Shown: positions 1 through 8,293 of the stretch, piece after piece
Position numbering within the stretch: position 1 is the first letter of the stretch
Layout of the letters: every line of letters starts with the position of its first letter
Source: Synechococcus sp. PCC 6312
Lineage (GTDB): Bacteria > Cyanobacteriota > Cyanobacteriia > Thermosynechococcales > Thermosynechococcaceae
Reading direction: 5' to 3'
NCBI RefSeq assembly: GCF_000316685.1
Contig: NC_019680.1
Coordinates: forward strand, 497,501 to 561,500
Length of the DNA: 64,000 bases
Made by a program: the position numbers and the translations under genes
Notes under the pieces: generated by a model
The model's input: only the letters and a program-made list of their open reading frames with translations
What the model was told of the DNA's origin: nothing
Databases searched by the model: none

Positions 1-318
1 ACACATCACGACAAACATCTATGGTTCTATCATTACATTACTGCGCTGTCATTACTTTGGGACAATCAAAGAGGTTTATTCATGCCCTTTCGTCCTCCAG
101 CAGCAATCTCAGCCACGATAGACCTCAAAACTGGGGTCGGCCAATACTTCTCACCCACTTGTTATCCAGGCCAATTTCATCACCGTTGTTTCTTTGATAG
201 TTAGGACGATGGAGACCTCATGATCCTGTCCTTTAAACTCTTAATGGTTTCTCAGCAAGAAACAGTCCCGGCCTGGGCTAGGCAAATGAACCATCTTTGG
301 GTAGGATGATTAACGTTC

Positions 319-388
319 GTATTTCCGGCCGACTTACCGTAGATTACTGATTGAAGGAGTCAAAAGGAGTTTTAGCGGCTGGAAATAC
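319..388 (+). promoter_or_regulatory. Inverted repeat in the sbpA leader
   Basis: Two 13-base arms, GTATTTCCGGCCG at 319-331 and CGGCTGGAAATAC at 376-388, are complementary at 12 of 13 positions and are separated by 44 bases. They lie just upstream of the sbpA ribosome binding site (GGAGG at 411-415). The element could be a pair of operator half-sites for a sulfur regulator (cyanobacteria use the LysR/CRP-type regulators CysR and CbpA-like proteins) or an mRNA stem. The sequence alone does not decide. No gene is visible from 1 to 420. Confidence 0.5.
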
Positions 389-420
389 CTCAAGATGATT
401 AGTGTTGTTGGGAGGTGCAA

Positions 421-1476
421 ATGTTCGGTTTTGGACGAAAGCTGAAGCAGTGGGTAGCCCTATTTATTGTGGGGGCGAGCTTGGCGGGCCTGGTGGCAGC
501 TTGTGGCCCGAGTGATTCTCCCCAAGGAGGCGGAACATCCACTGAAGCTAAACCCGATGCTGAAATTACTCTGGTTTCTTTTGCGGTGACCAAAGCTGCC
601 CACGATGCAATCATTCCCCTGTTCAAAGAGAAATGGCAGCAAGAACACAATCAAAACGTGATCTTCAAGCAGAGCTATGGCGGTTCTGGCAGTCAAACCC
701 GAGCCGTGATTGATGGTTTAGAAGCTGACGTGGTGCACTTAGCTCTGGCAACCGATGTGGATAAAATTGCCGAGGCGGGTTTAACCAGTCCTGAATGGGC
801 CACAAAAGCCCCGAATAATGGCATTGTCTCGAAATCTGTAGCAGCAATTATCACCCGAGATGGCAACCCCAAAAATATTAAAACCTGGGATGACTTAGCT
901 AAACCGGGAAATACCTTTATTACCGCTAACCCAAAAACATCCGGTGGGGCGCGTTGGAATTTTCTGGTTCTTTGGGGGGCTAAAGCTCAAACTGGCAGTA
1001 CACCGGAACAGGCCAAGGAATTTGTGGCGGCTGCCTATAAGAATGTCCCAATTCTGGCCAAGGATGCCCGGGAATCTACAGATGTTTTTGCCAAACAAGG
1101 TCAAGGGGATGCCCTGGTGAACTATGAAAATGAGGTGATTTTGGCGAACTTAAACAACGAAAACCTTACCTACATTGTCCCTGATGTCAATATCTCGATT
1201 GATAATCCGATCGCGGTGGTTGACAAAAATGCAGAAAAACACGGAACTCAGGAAGTCGCCCAGGCCTTTGTCGAATTTCTCTATACACCCGAAGCCCAAA
1301 AGGAATTTGCTAAAGTGGGGTTCCGCTCTGTTGATCCAGGCGTTGAGAAAGAATTTGCGACCCAATTCCCGCCAATTAAAACCCTCTTTACTGTCCAAGA
1401 TTTAGGGGGTTGGGAAAAAGTCAATAAGGAATTCTTTGCTGATGGGGCAATTTTTGACCAAATCTATACCAAGTAG
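421..1476 (+). CDS. sbpA: Sulfate-binding lipoprotein of the sulfate ABC transporter
   Basis: Periplasmic solute-binding protein that captures sulfate (possibly thiosulfate) for the CysT/CysW permease encoded next to it. The 351-residue product begins with a lipoprotein signal ending in LVAAC, with the acylated Cys at residue 28. The remainder matches the SbpA/CysP family over its full length (for example the SYGGSGSQTRAV and NPKTSGGARWNF segments). I chose ATG 421 because GGAGG lies five bases before it; a GTG at 415 is in frame but overlaps that site. It is the first gene of sbpA-cysT-cysW-NIL. An inverted repeat precedes it and a stem-loop follows it. Confidence 0.93.
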   Translation: MFGFGRKLKQWVALFIVGASLAGLVAACGPSDSPQGGGTSTEAKPDAEITLVSFAVTKAAHDAIIPLFKEKWQQEHNQNVIFKQSYGGSGSQTRAVIDGLEADVVHLALATDVDKIAEAGLTSPEWATKAPNNGIVSKSVAAIITRDGNPKNIKTWDDLAKPGNTFITANPKTSGGARWNFLVLWGAKAQTGSTPEQAKEFVAAAYKNVPILAKDARESTDVFAKQGQGDALVNYENEVILANLNNENLTYIVPDVNISIDNPIAVVDKNAEKHGTQEVAQAFVEFLYTPEAQKEFAKVGFRSVDPGVEKEFATQFPPIKTLFTVQDLGGWEKVNKEFFADGAIFDQIYTK

Positions 1477-1492
1477 GACATAGGTTGTGCAA

Positions 1493-1541
1493 CGGAGTAG
1501 ATAAGAATTTTGCATCCCCTGCATTACCCCTGTCTGCTCCG
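1493..1541 (+). promoter_or_regulatory. Stem-loop between sbpA and cysT
   Basis: CGGAGTAGA (1493-1501) and TCTGCTCCG (1533-1541) pair at 8 of 9 positions around a 31-base loop, 17 bases after the sbpA stop. No T-tract follows, so a simple terminator is unlikely. In other ABC operons such stems stabilise the binding-protein message or attenuate readthrough to the permease genes. That role is inferred here. Confidence 0.4.
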
Positions 1542-1645
1542 AATTCTGGCTTCGCTGATCAGTTTGAACCAACGTTGACTGAATTTTTACGAGAGACTTA
1601 AATGCGATTGACTGTGCCGCCCATTTAGAATCCTGAAACAGAATT

Positions 1646-2530
1646 ATGACGACTACAACGGCCCCGATTCCCCCAACTCAACCCATCCCAGGCAGTCGGC
1701 CAAAATCCCAAAACTGGCTGTCTAAGCTCTGGCATCTACATTGGACTTGGCGAGTCACCTGGGGCTATCTCGCGGTAATGCTCCTGATTCCGACCGTTTT
1801 GATGCTCTTGAAAGCAATTCAGGAAGGGCCAGGCAAGTTTTGGGAAGTGGCGACCAGTCCAATTGCGCTTTCAACCTACGATGTCACCTTTGTCACGGCT
1901 TTTATTGCAGCGGTGATCAATGGCCTGTTTGGAACACTCATTGCTTGGGTTTTGATCCGGTATACATTTCCAGGTAAGCGATTTTTGGAAGGGGTGATTG
2001 ACTTGCCCTTTGCCTTGCCCACTGCAGTTGCGGGTTTAACCTTGGCAACAGTCTATAGCAACAATGGCTGGATTGGGTCAATGTTTGCTCCCTTTAGCAT
2101 CGAGATTTCCTTTACCCGCTTGGGGGTGGGGATCGCGATGGTGTTTATTTCTTTGCCCTTTGTTGTCCGCACCGTGCAGCCTGTTTTAGGGGAAATCGAA
2201 AAGGAATTAGAGGAGGCAGCTTGGTGTTTAGGGGCAAGTCAGTGGCAGACCTTTTGGCGAGTGTTATTGCCGCCGATTTTACCAGCGATTTTAACGGGGA
2301 TTGCCCTAGGTTTTTCGCGGGCCGTGGGGGAATATGGCTCAACGGTGATTATTTCCTCCAACATTCCCTTTAAGGATCTGATTGCACCAGTTTTGGTCTT
2401 TCAAAATCTAGAAGCCTATGACTATACGGGGGCAACCATTATTGGTACCGTCATGTTGCTATTGTCCTTACTTTTATTGTTTGTGATTAACTTTATCCAG
2501 GCCTGGGGGCAACGCTATGTCATCAAATAA
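1646..2530 (+). CDS. cysT: Sulfate ABC transporter permease CysT
   Basis: Inner-membrane permease subunit, 294 residues, forming the sulfate channel with CysW. After a proline-rich cytoplasmic N-terminus, about six hydrophobic segments are visible. The conserved binding-protein-dependent permease (EAA) loop is the stretch ELEEAAWCLGASQWQTFWRV near residues 188-207, which contacts the ATPase. The stop codon lies inside cysW (14-base overlap), which implies translational coupling. A 169-base spacer separates it from sbpA. Length and motifs are normal for the family. Confidence 0.92.
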   Translation: MTTTTAPIPPTQPIPGSRPKSQNWLSKLWHLHWTWRVTWGYLAVMLLIPTVLMLLKAIQEGPGKFWEVATSPIALSTYDVTFVTAFIAAVINGLFGTLIAWVLIRYTFPGKRFLEGVIDLPFALPTAVAGLTLATVYSNNGWIGSMFAPFSIEISFTRLGVGIAMVFISLPFVVRTVQPVLGEIEKELEEAAWCLGASQWQTFWRVLLPPILPAILTGIALGFSRAVGEYGSTVIISSNIPFKDLIAPVLVFQNLEAYDYTGATIIGTVMLLLSLLLLFVINFIQAWGQRYVIK

Positions 2531-3365
2531 GCCCGTTAGTTCACCCAACTCCCAACGCAAATCCTGGGTGCCGATTGTCTTAATTCTGATTGCCGTGGGC
2601 TATGTGGCTTTAGTCCTATTGATTCCAGCGGCTAATGTTTTTTACCAGGCCTTTAGCAAAGGCTTTGGCCCCTTTCTGGACACATTGAAGCTCCATGATT
2701 TCCAAGTGGCCGTTGGCCTCACAGTTGGTTTAGCTCTGATTGCCGTGCCCGTGAATACCTTTTTTGGCCTCTGTGCAGCTTGGGCCTTAGCTCGGAAACG
2801 CTTTCCCGGCCGGACACTCATTCTTAGTATTATTGATCTTCCCTTTTCGATCTCCCCAGTTGTTGCGGGGTTAATGATTGTGTTGGTTTATGGTCGGGTC
2901 GGGTGGCTTGGTCCCTGGTTACTGGATCACAATATCCAAGTGGTGTTTGCTTTTCCAGGCATGGTCTTAGCCACAATCTTTGTTAGCCTGCCATTCGTGG
3001 CCCGAGAAGTCATCCCGGTCTTAGAAGAAGTGGGGCCTGAGCAGGAGGAAGCCGCAAAAATTCTCGGAGCTAATGAATGGCAAACCTTTTGGCGAGTCAC
3101 TCTCCCGAATATTCGCTGGGGCTTGCTCTATGGGGTGCTGTTAACCAATGCCCGGGCAATGGGAGAATTTGGGGCGGTGGCCGTTGTCTCCGGAAATATT
3201 GCGGGGAAAACCCAAAGTTTACCGCTCTTTGTTGAAGAAGCTTACAAAAACTACCAGACTGAAAGTGCCTATGGGGCGGCGGTAATTTTGGGACTATTGG
3301 CTGTGTTTACCTTGGTGGTACAAGAACTTCTAGAGCGACGGACTAGAATTAAGGAGGTTGAGTAA
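2517..3365 (+). CDS. cysW: Sulfate ABC transporter permease CysW
   Basis: Second membrane subunit of the sulfate importer, 282 residues, paralogous to CysT. Six hydrophobic segments and the EAA loop (EQEEAAKILGANEWQTFWRV, near residues 177-196) are visible. Its ATG at 2517 overlaps the cysT end by 14 bases. In most cyanobacteria cysA, the ATPase gene, comes next, but here a 99-residue NIL-domain protein follows instead, so the ATPase must be encoded elsewhere. Confidence 0.92.
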   Translation: MSSNKPVSSPNSQRKSWVPIVLILIAVGYVALVLLIPAANVFYQAFSKGFGPFLDTLKLHDFQVAVGLTVGLALIAVPVNTFFGLCAAWALARKRFPGRTLILSIIDLPFSISPVVAGLMIVLVYGRVGWLGPWLLDHNIQVVFAFPGMVLATIFVSLPFVAREVIPVLEEVGPEQEEAAKILGANEWQTFWRVTLPNIRWGLLYGVLLTNARAMGEFGAVAVVSGNIAGKTQSLPLFVEEAYKNYQTESAYGAAVILGLLAVFTLVVQELLERRTRIKEVE

Positions 3366-3413
3366 TCTTGATAGTTTTAAGTTCATTCATCATAAGCAGA
3401 AGGAAGAAATTTT

Positions 3414-3713
3414 ATGACTACATTTCCCCTGGAAGCTGAAGATTTACCCTTAGGCGAAGAGCGATTAACCCAAAAACACATTCGGGTTAGGATTGATAAA
3501 AACTATGTATCTGACCCGGTGATTTGCGAGTTAATTGTCAAGTTCCAACTCACGATCAATATCAAAGGGGCATTGCTGGCTCCCAACTCTCGGGAAGATG
3601 GCTGGTTTGATTTAGAATTGACCGGAAAAGCAACCCAAATTGACAACGCCCTCAGCTATTTAAATGATCTCAATCTAGAAATCATACCCGAGAAAGATAT
3701 TGATGGTTGGTAA
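3414..3713 (+). CDS. NIL-domain protein of the sulfate operon
   Basis: A 99-residue soluble protein that matches the NIL domain, a small ferredoxin-like fold best known as the C-terminal substrate-sensing domain of the methionine ABC ATPase MetN. The stretch from about residue 20 to 95 (HIRVRIDKNYVSDPVICELI through the C-terminus) covers the domain, with no ATPase part. It starts 48 bases after cysW with a purine-rich AAGGAAG upstream, so it is probably cotranscribed. A stand-alone NIL protein here may sense a sulfur compound or regulate the transporter; this is inference. It is the last recognisable gene of the operon. Confidence 0.75.
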   Translation: MTTFPLEAEDLPLGEERLTQKHIRVRIDKNYVSDPVICELIVKFQLTINIKGALLAPNSREDGWFDLELTGKATQIDNALSYLNDLNLEIIPEKDIDGW

Positions 3714-3816
3714 TGGAGTCAGTCCATGATCATCACCGGCCTGGTTGATTAATGTCTAGGAGCTACGTTCCTATGCAACGTTAACAGCCTGATTCAGAAA
3801 GCCTTGAACGTGTTGC

Positions 3817-3922
3817 TATAGTGCTACACAGACTGTTCTGAGAGAGTAGAAATCTTAAAAAGACTGTCCATAGAGCATTTCCTGACTGGTTCCCATAATA
3901 TCCCCCAATGAGTAACGCCATA
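3817..3922 (+). mobile_element. MITE-like element, copy 1
   Basis: Non-coding ~106-base element beginning TATAGTGCTACACAGACTG and ending GAGTAACGCCATA. It shares the internal GAGAGAGTAGAAATCTT block with four other copies in this window. The ends are imperfect inverted repeats flanked by TA, as expected for elements moved by an IS630/Tc1-mariner-type transposase. It sits downstream of the sulfate operon. Confidence 0.75.
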
Positions 3923-4069
3923 TTAACTACAGTGAGTAGCGATTGAGGAGATGTGGTAATGGCTGCATCATCAATTAATTGCTCCTTTCATGTTGCCAGG
4001 CTTATGTCATCATTTACTGTTCAAAGGTTGATTCAAGAGTAGGTCTGTAACTCAACTGAAATCGGGAAC

Positions 4070-4179
4070 TATAGTCATTCCAGTAAATACTGAGACAATG
4101 GTAAGACAAAAGCGATAAACTCAGCTGTTGTTGCTAGTCTTCCACGACCGTCATGAGCTACAGCCTAGATTTACGTCAA
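4070..4179 (+). mobile_element. 5' remnant of an IS630-type insertion sequence
   Basis: Starting at TATAGTCATTCCAGTAAATA there is what looks like a left terminal repeat, then an ATG at 4153 opening MSYSLDLRQ. That is the characteristic N-terminus of IS630-family transposases in cyanobacteria. Similarity stops after about nine codons, and the frame then runs into the 3' end of the nucleosidase gene on the other strand. Only the left tip remains, with no transposase body or right end. The 481-base stretch 3714-4194 holds only this stub and MITE copy 1. Confidence 0.6.
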
Positions 4180-4194
4180 GTGCCCTTAAGTGAG

Positions 4195-4932
4195 TCAGAC
4201 TGTAGGCCGAACCAGGAACCCCGATCGCTCCCTAGCAAGGGCTTGCCCAACTTTTTCTAATCTTCCCAGGCCCCGCAATGAGCCAGTAATTAGATGTCCA
4301 GCCGCAATGGGGTTTTGGAGAAAGGCCCAGGTGAGTAATAGGGGATTAAGAGAGCCATCGCCCCCAATGGCCTGGGATAAATTTGGTAAATCCTGGGTCG
4401 CCGTATCAGAAATTACCCGCACCATCGCCACGGGCAGATTTAAGCTTGCGCCATAGTCCAGAATTGGCCCCCCTTCCATATCCACCACATCAGCCCCAGT
4501 TTTCTGGTGTAATGCGGCCTTGGCCTGGGCGGTACTCACTAACTCTTGACTGGTGTAGGCCGGAACTAAGGGGGCAGCTAGGGATTGACTGAGGTGTTGA
4601 CTCCAGGCCCGGTTGGTGTTGAGCACAGCATTTCCATAGCGACAAGATTCATACACCACCACTTGCCCCAGGCTGAAGGTGTTCGATAATGCCCCTGCCA
4701 AGCCGATCACCAAAATGCCGTGCATCTCCGGGCCGGGTTGCCATTGCTCTAGGAATGCTTGCACCGCCAATACACCCAAAGGAATCGGGATAAGCTGGAT
4801 CAAGTTCGATGGCCCTTGCTTAAGACCCTTGACCATGGCCTGGTATTCTTGCCCCTGGGGAACAAGAATCGCAAACTGTTGGGAGGGAGATAGGTTGCCG
4901 CTTGAAAAACTGGCCGAGTCTAAATTTGTCAC
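4195..4932 (-). CDS. Nucleoside phosphorylase / nucleosidase-like protein (HpnG-like)
   Basis: 245-residue member of the purine nucleoside phosphorylase / MTA-SAH nucleosidase superfamily. Visible signatures are the glycine-rich VIGLAGAL, the VVDMEGG segment that binds the nucleoside ribose in this fold, and MVRVISDTA with the catalytic-type SD. It is divergent from squalene synthase (227-base spacer). In other bacteria squalene/hopanoid genes lie with hpnG, whose product releases adenine from adenosylhopane, so an HpnG-like role is plausible. MTA/SAH nucleosidase is the alternative. Start is GTG. The 3' end abuts an IS630 remnant, but the protein looks complete. Confidence 0.65.
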   Translation of the reverse strand: MTNLDSASFSSGNLSPSQQFAILVPQGQEYQAMVKGLKQGPSNLIQLIPIPLGVLAVQAFLEQWQPGPEMHGILVIGLAGALSNTFSLGQVVVYESCRYGNAVLNTNRAWSQHLSQSLAAPLVPAYTSQELVSTAQAKAALHQKTGADVVDMEGGPILDYGASLNLPVAMVRVISDTATQDLPNLSQAIGGDGSLNPLLLTWAFLQNPIAAGHLITGSLRGLGRLEKVGQALARERSGFLVRPTV

Positions 4933-5159
4933 AGAAAAAAGTTCGGTAAAGTGGTGTGAACCAAGTTATCGCCATTATGGGGGTAAAACAACCCTTAAAC
5001 TCGGCCCAGTCGGGCAGTAGAGAATCTGTAGAGGGGCTTAATTTCCACTCTCCAACCGGGACTTTACTAGATTAGCGGCAAGGTTTATGGTATCTGTTAA
5101 TTTTACTTAATATAGTTGTCCCCAAGGCTATATAAATTTGTGTGTAGGAGTTAAACCTT

Positions 5160-6218
5160 ATGGTTCAGATGGCATTGGAATCTCCAGTTAATGTGCGGGC
5201 AGCCGAGCGGTTCTGTCAGGAGATTTTGCCGGAAGTCTCTCGTACCTTTGCCTTGAGTATTCGCTTCTTACCGGGGACATTAGGGCGGGCGGTTTTAATT
5301 GCCTATTTAATCTGTCGAATTGCCGATACGGTCGAAGATGATCCTGTTGCCAGCATTGCGACGAAAACCCTCCTCCTAGACGACTTATTAGAGTGCTTTG
5401 ATAGCTCCCGCCTAGCCGATGATTACGGTCGGATTGCCCAAAACTTAGAAGGGGAAGCAGCCCACATCCGCTTGGTGGCTAACACCGGCCTGGTCTTTAC
5501 CCTGTTTCGGACATTGCCATTAACCTCCCAACAGCACGTCCAACGCTGGGTGAGTGAGATGGTGCATGGGATGAAAAAATTTGTCAATCTCTATCCCACG
5601 GGGATTCGGATTAAAACCCTGGATGAATATAAAGAATATTGCTATTACGTGGCCGGAACCGTGGGCTACCTCCTCACCGATTTGTGGCATGAACATTCTT
5701 TTTCGATTGGGCAAGACGAATACCAAGTTCTGCTCAAACGTTGCGGGGCCTTTGGAGAAGCCCTCCAGACCGTGAATATTCTCAAAGATATTGCTTGGGA
5801 TGCGGAACACGAAAACTCGATTTATATTCCGGAACAGTCTCTTGTGGCCCAAGGTAGCGGCCATCAACTCCTCCTCAAGCCAGAACTGAAAGCCAATAAC
5901 CATGCCGCCATTAAAGAATTAGTCGCCCTGGCCTGGCATGATTTGGATGAAGCCCAGGAATATCTGCTCTCTGTCCCCAAAGCAGCGGTGCCAATTCGCC
6001 TATTTTGTGTTCTGCCCTTGTTATTTGCCTATGCCACCTTGCGAGATATTACCGAAACAACGGCCATGCTGGAGTCGGGTGGTTCGGTGAAAATTAGTCG
6101 GGCTGAAGTGAAATCCTTGATGCTCATGGGGCCAATCTCCGTCTTGAGTAATCACAGTTTGCGCTGGCTGATTGCCCAAGTTCGTCAGAAGCCGTTTATT
6201 TTAGGCTCGGCAAGCTAA
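5160..6218 (+). CDS. sqs: Squalene synthase (farnesyl-diphosphate farnesyltransferase)
   Basis: 352-residue head-to-head prenyl synthase that joins two farnesyl diphosphates to squalene, the precursor of hopanoids. The first aspartate-rich motif is in YLICRIADTVEDD (near residues 50-62), the second in ALQTVNILKDIAWD (near 201-214), and the squalene-synthase-type YCYYVAGTVGYLLTDLW lies between. These features and the length fit squalene rather than phytoene synthase. AGGAG at 5146-5150 precedes ATG 5160. A hairpin at 6277-6315 probably ends the transcript. Confidence 0.88.
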   Translation: MVQMALESPVNVRAAERFCQEILPEVSRTFALSIRFLPGTLGRAVLIAYLICRIADTVEDDPVASIATKTLLLDDLLECFDSSRLADDYGRIAQNLEGEAAHIRLVANTGLVFTLFRTLPLTSQQHVQRWVSEMVHGMKKFVNLYPTGIRIKTLDEYKEYCYYVAGTVGYLLTDLWHEHSFSIGQDEYQVLLKRCGAFGEALQTVNILKDIAWDAEHENSIYIPEQSLVAQGSGHQLLLKPELKANNHAAIKELVALAWHDLDEAQEYLLSVPKAAVPIRLFCVLPLLFAYATLRDITETTAMLESGGSVKISRAEVKSLMLMGPISVLSNHSLRWLIAQVRQKPFILGSAS

Positions 6219-6276
6219 GGGTCTCCCTCTTAAGCGCAACATTATCCCTAGCTGAACCTCCTACCCCCAATAAAGC

Positions 6277-6322
6277 CTCAAATCAGTGCATGTTCACCCC
6301 ATCTCCTGATTTGAGAATTTTC
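6277..6322 (+). terminator. Probable terminator of squalene synthase
   Basis: CTCAAATCAG (6277-6286) and CTGATTTGAG (6306-6315) are a perfect 10-base inverted repeat with a 19-base loop, followed by AATTTTC. It lies 58 bases after the squalene synthase stop. The loop is longish and the T-run short, so efficiency is uncertain. Confidence 0.5.
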
Positions 6323-6491
6323 AGGCTAGAATATATCAGGAAAATTTGATTTATCTTGTGTTGCCTGTATTCCCCTAGCCTGATCGAGCATCATCCACGC
6401 AACCATAGTGCCGGATGACAATGATGCCTGGGCTGGGTTGGGAATGAATTTGGCGTGCAATCTTTTCTAGTCCTGAGTCTGGAGCAAGGTG

Positions 6492-7736
6492 ATGGGGGCC
6501 GTTAAAGTGGGTGTGGCAAATCTGCGTAATTACGCGCTGGTGACGGTGGCCTATTGGGGCTTCACGATTACCGATGGGGCCTTGCGGATGCTGGTGCTCC
6601 TCTATTTCAACCAAATTGGCTATTCTCCCCTGGATATTGCCCTATTATTTTTGTTTTATGAAATCTTTGGCATCGTCACTAACTTTTTCGGGGGCTGGAT
6701 TGGCTCCCAATTTGGCTTGAAACTCACCCTCTACAGCGGCATTGCCCTCCAGATTGCCTCCTTGGTGATGTTGTCCCCCTTAGAACCCAGTTGGCCGATT
6801 GCCTTTGCAGTCCCCTATGTGATGGTGGCCCAGGCCCTGTCGGGAATTGCCAAGGATCTCACCAAAATGAGTTCTAAAAGTGCGATTCGCTTAGTCGTTC
6901 CCCAAACGGCCCAGAGTCAATTATTCAAGTGGGTGGCGATTCTGACTGGCTCCAAAAATGCCCTCAAGGGGGTGGGGTTCTTTGTGGGGGCCTTGTTGCT
7001 GGGCTGGGTTGGGTTTCAAAATTCCCTCTGGATTATGGCAGTGGGATTACTGATGGTTCTCGTGACCGGCCTGCTTCTTCCGGCAGGGATGGGTAAAGTC
7101 AAAACCAAAGTTAAGGTTCAACAGCTATTTTCTAAAAGTAAAGAAATTAACATTCTCTCGGCCGCGCGGTTTTTTCTGTTTGGGGCCCGGGATGTCTGGT
7201 TTGTGGTGGGTCTGCCCGTGTTTCTACGGAGTATTTTGGGCTGGTCATTCTATCAAGTCGGGGGTTTTTTAGCGATTTGGGTGATTGGCTATGGCCTGGT
7301 GCAGTCCGCGGCTCCCACCCTACTCAATCGGTTTAACCAGGCCCCCCAAGCTGCCACGATTCGCTTTTGGACATTTGCCTTGACCGCCATCCCCGGATTG
7401 ATTGCCATGGCCTTAGGAACGGCTCTGAACCCCAATTTTGTAGTTATTGTTGGGCTGTTAGTCTTTGGCGTGATTTTTGCTTTTAATTCAGCGGTGCATT
7501 CCTATCTCGTATTAGCCTTTACTGACGATGACAAAGTGGCCCTTAATGTTGGCTTTTATTACATGGCCAATTCTGGAGGGAGATTACTGGGCACTGTCCT
7601 ATCGGGTTGGGTTTATCAGACGGCAGGCCTGGGAGGTTGTTTATGGGTGTCATTATTTTTCGTTTTAGTGGCGGGCTTAATTACCTTAAAACTACCCAAT
7701 CCAGACCCTAAAAATTTTGTCCCCAGGCCCTATTAG
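6492..7736 (+). CDS. arsJ: ArsJ-type MFS organoarsenical efflux permease
   Basis: 414-residue major facilitator with about 12 hydrophobic segments. The N-terminal NYALVTVAYWGFTITDGALRM and the cytoplasmic LSGIAKDLTKMSSKSAI and TGSKNALKGVGFF stretches are diagnostic of ArsJ. This pump exports 1-arseno-3-phosphoglycerate made by a GAPDH, giving arsenate resistance. The usual partner gapdh gene and an arsR regulator are not adjacent. ATG 6492 is preferred; GTG 6489 is immediately before it. NADAR and CCA-enzyme genes follow in the same direction. Confidence 0.85.
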   Translation: MGAVKVGVANLRNYALVTVAYWGFTITDGALRMLVLLYFNQIGYSPLDIALLFLFYEIFGIVTNFFGGWIGSQFGLKLTLYSGIALQIASLVMLSPLEPSWPIAFAVPYVMVAQALSGIAKDLTKMSSKSAIRLVVPQTAQSQLFKWVAILTGSKNALKGVGFFVGALLLGWVGFQNSLWIMAVGLLMVLVTGLLLPAGMGKVKTKVKVQQLFSKSKEINILSAARFFLFGARDVWFVVGLPVFLRSILGWSFYQVGGFLAIWVIGYGLVQSAAPTLLNRFNQAPQAATIRFWTFALTAIPGLIAMALGTALNPNFVVIVGLLVFGVIFAFNSAVHSYLVLAFTDDDKVALNVGFYYMANSGGRLLGTVLSGWVYQTAGLGGCLWVSLFFVLVAGLITLKLPNPDPKNFVPRPY

Positions 7737-7831
7737 GTTGTTCGTGAATGAGGGGGGGAGTGGAGATCAGGGTAAAAAGCAATCTAGGATATGAGGGTGA
7801 GAAGGTTCAGCCAAAATTGCTCTTTGCTCTA

Positions 7832-8287
7832 ATGACGATTTATTTCTATCACATTGATCATCCCTATGGCTGTTTCTCCAATTTCTCTCGACATGGCTTT
7901 CACCTCGCTGGTTGCTATTGGCCGACCGCAGAGCACTATTACCAGGCCCAGAAATTTATTAACACTGGCCATGCCTATCTTTCCCAAAGAATTCAATTAG
8001 CCCCAACCCCCGGTGAAGCAGCCCAAATTGGCCGAGATCCTCGCCATCCCCTGCGCCCCGATTGGGAAAAGGTCAAGTTAGAGGTCATGTATGCTGCTAT
8101 TCAAGCCAAGTTTCAGACCCATTCTGATATTCGAGGCATCTTATTAGGGACTGGTGAAGAAGACTTAGTTGAGAATTCCCCCGTGGATAGTTTTTGGGGC
8201 TGTGGGGCCAATGGCAACGGCTCGAACCATTTAGGACGGCTATTAATGCAATTGCGCCAAGAACTACGTCAGGAAAATTCCCCTTAA
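7832..8287 (+). CDS. NADAR family protein (DUF1768)
   Basis: 151-residue protein of the NADAR family, N-glycosidases that act on riboflavin-pathway intermediates or ADP-ribosylated bases. Conserved blocks are YGCFSNFSRHGF, the catalytic-type WPTAEHYYQAQKF and DSFWGCG. The reading frame stays open upstream to 7748, but the family N-terminus begins at MTIYFYHIDHPYG, so ATG 7832 is chosen. It lies seven bases before the CCA-enzyme gene. The specific substrate cannot be told from sequence. Confidence 0.82.
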   Translation: MTIYFYHIDHPYGCFSNFSRHGFHLAGCYWPTAEHYYQAQKFINTGHAYLSQRIQLAPTPGEAAQIGRDPRHPLRPDWEKVKLEVMYAAIQAKFQTHSDIRGILLGTGEEDLVENSPVDSFWGCGANGNGSNHLGRLLMQLRQELRQENSP

Positions 8288-8293
8288 AACCCT

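Noticed and set aside
3414-3713. Truncated cysA or MetN
   Set aside because: The frame begins with its own ribosome binding site and covers a complete NIL domain; no ATPase remains are visible around it.
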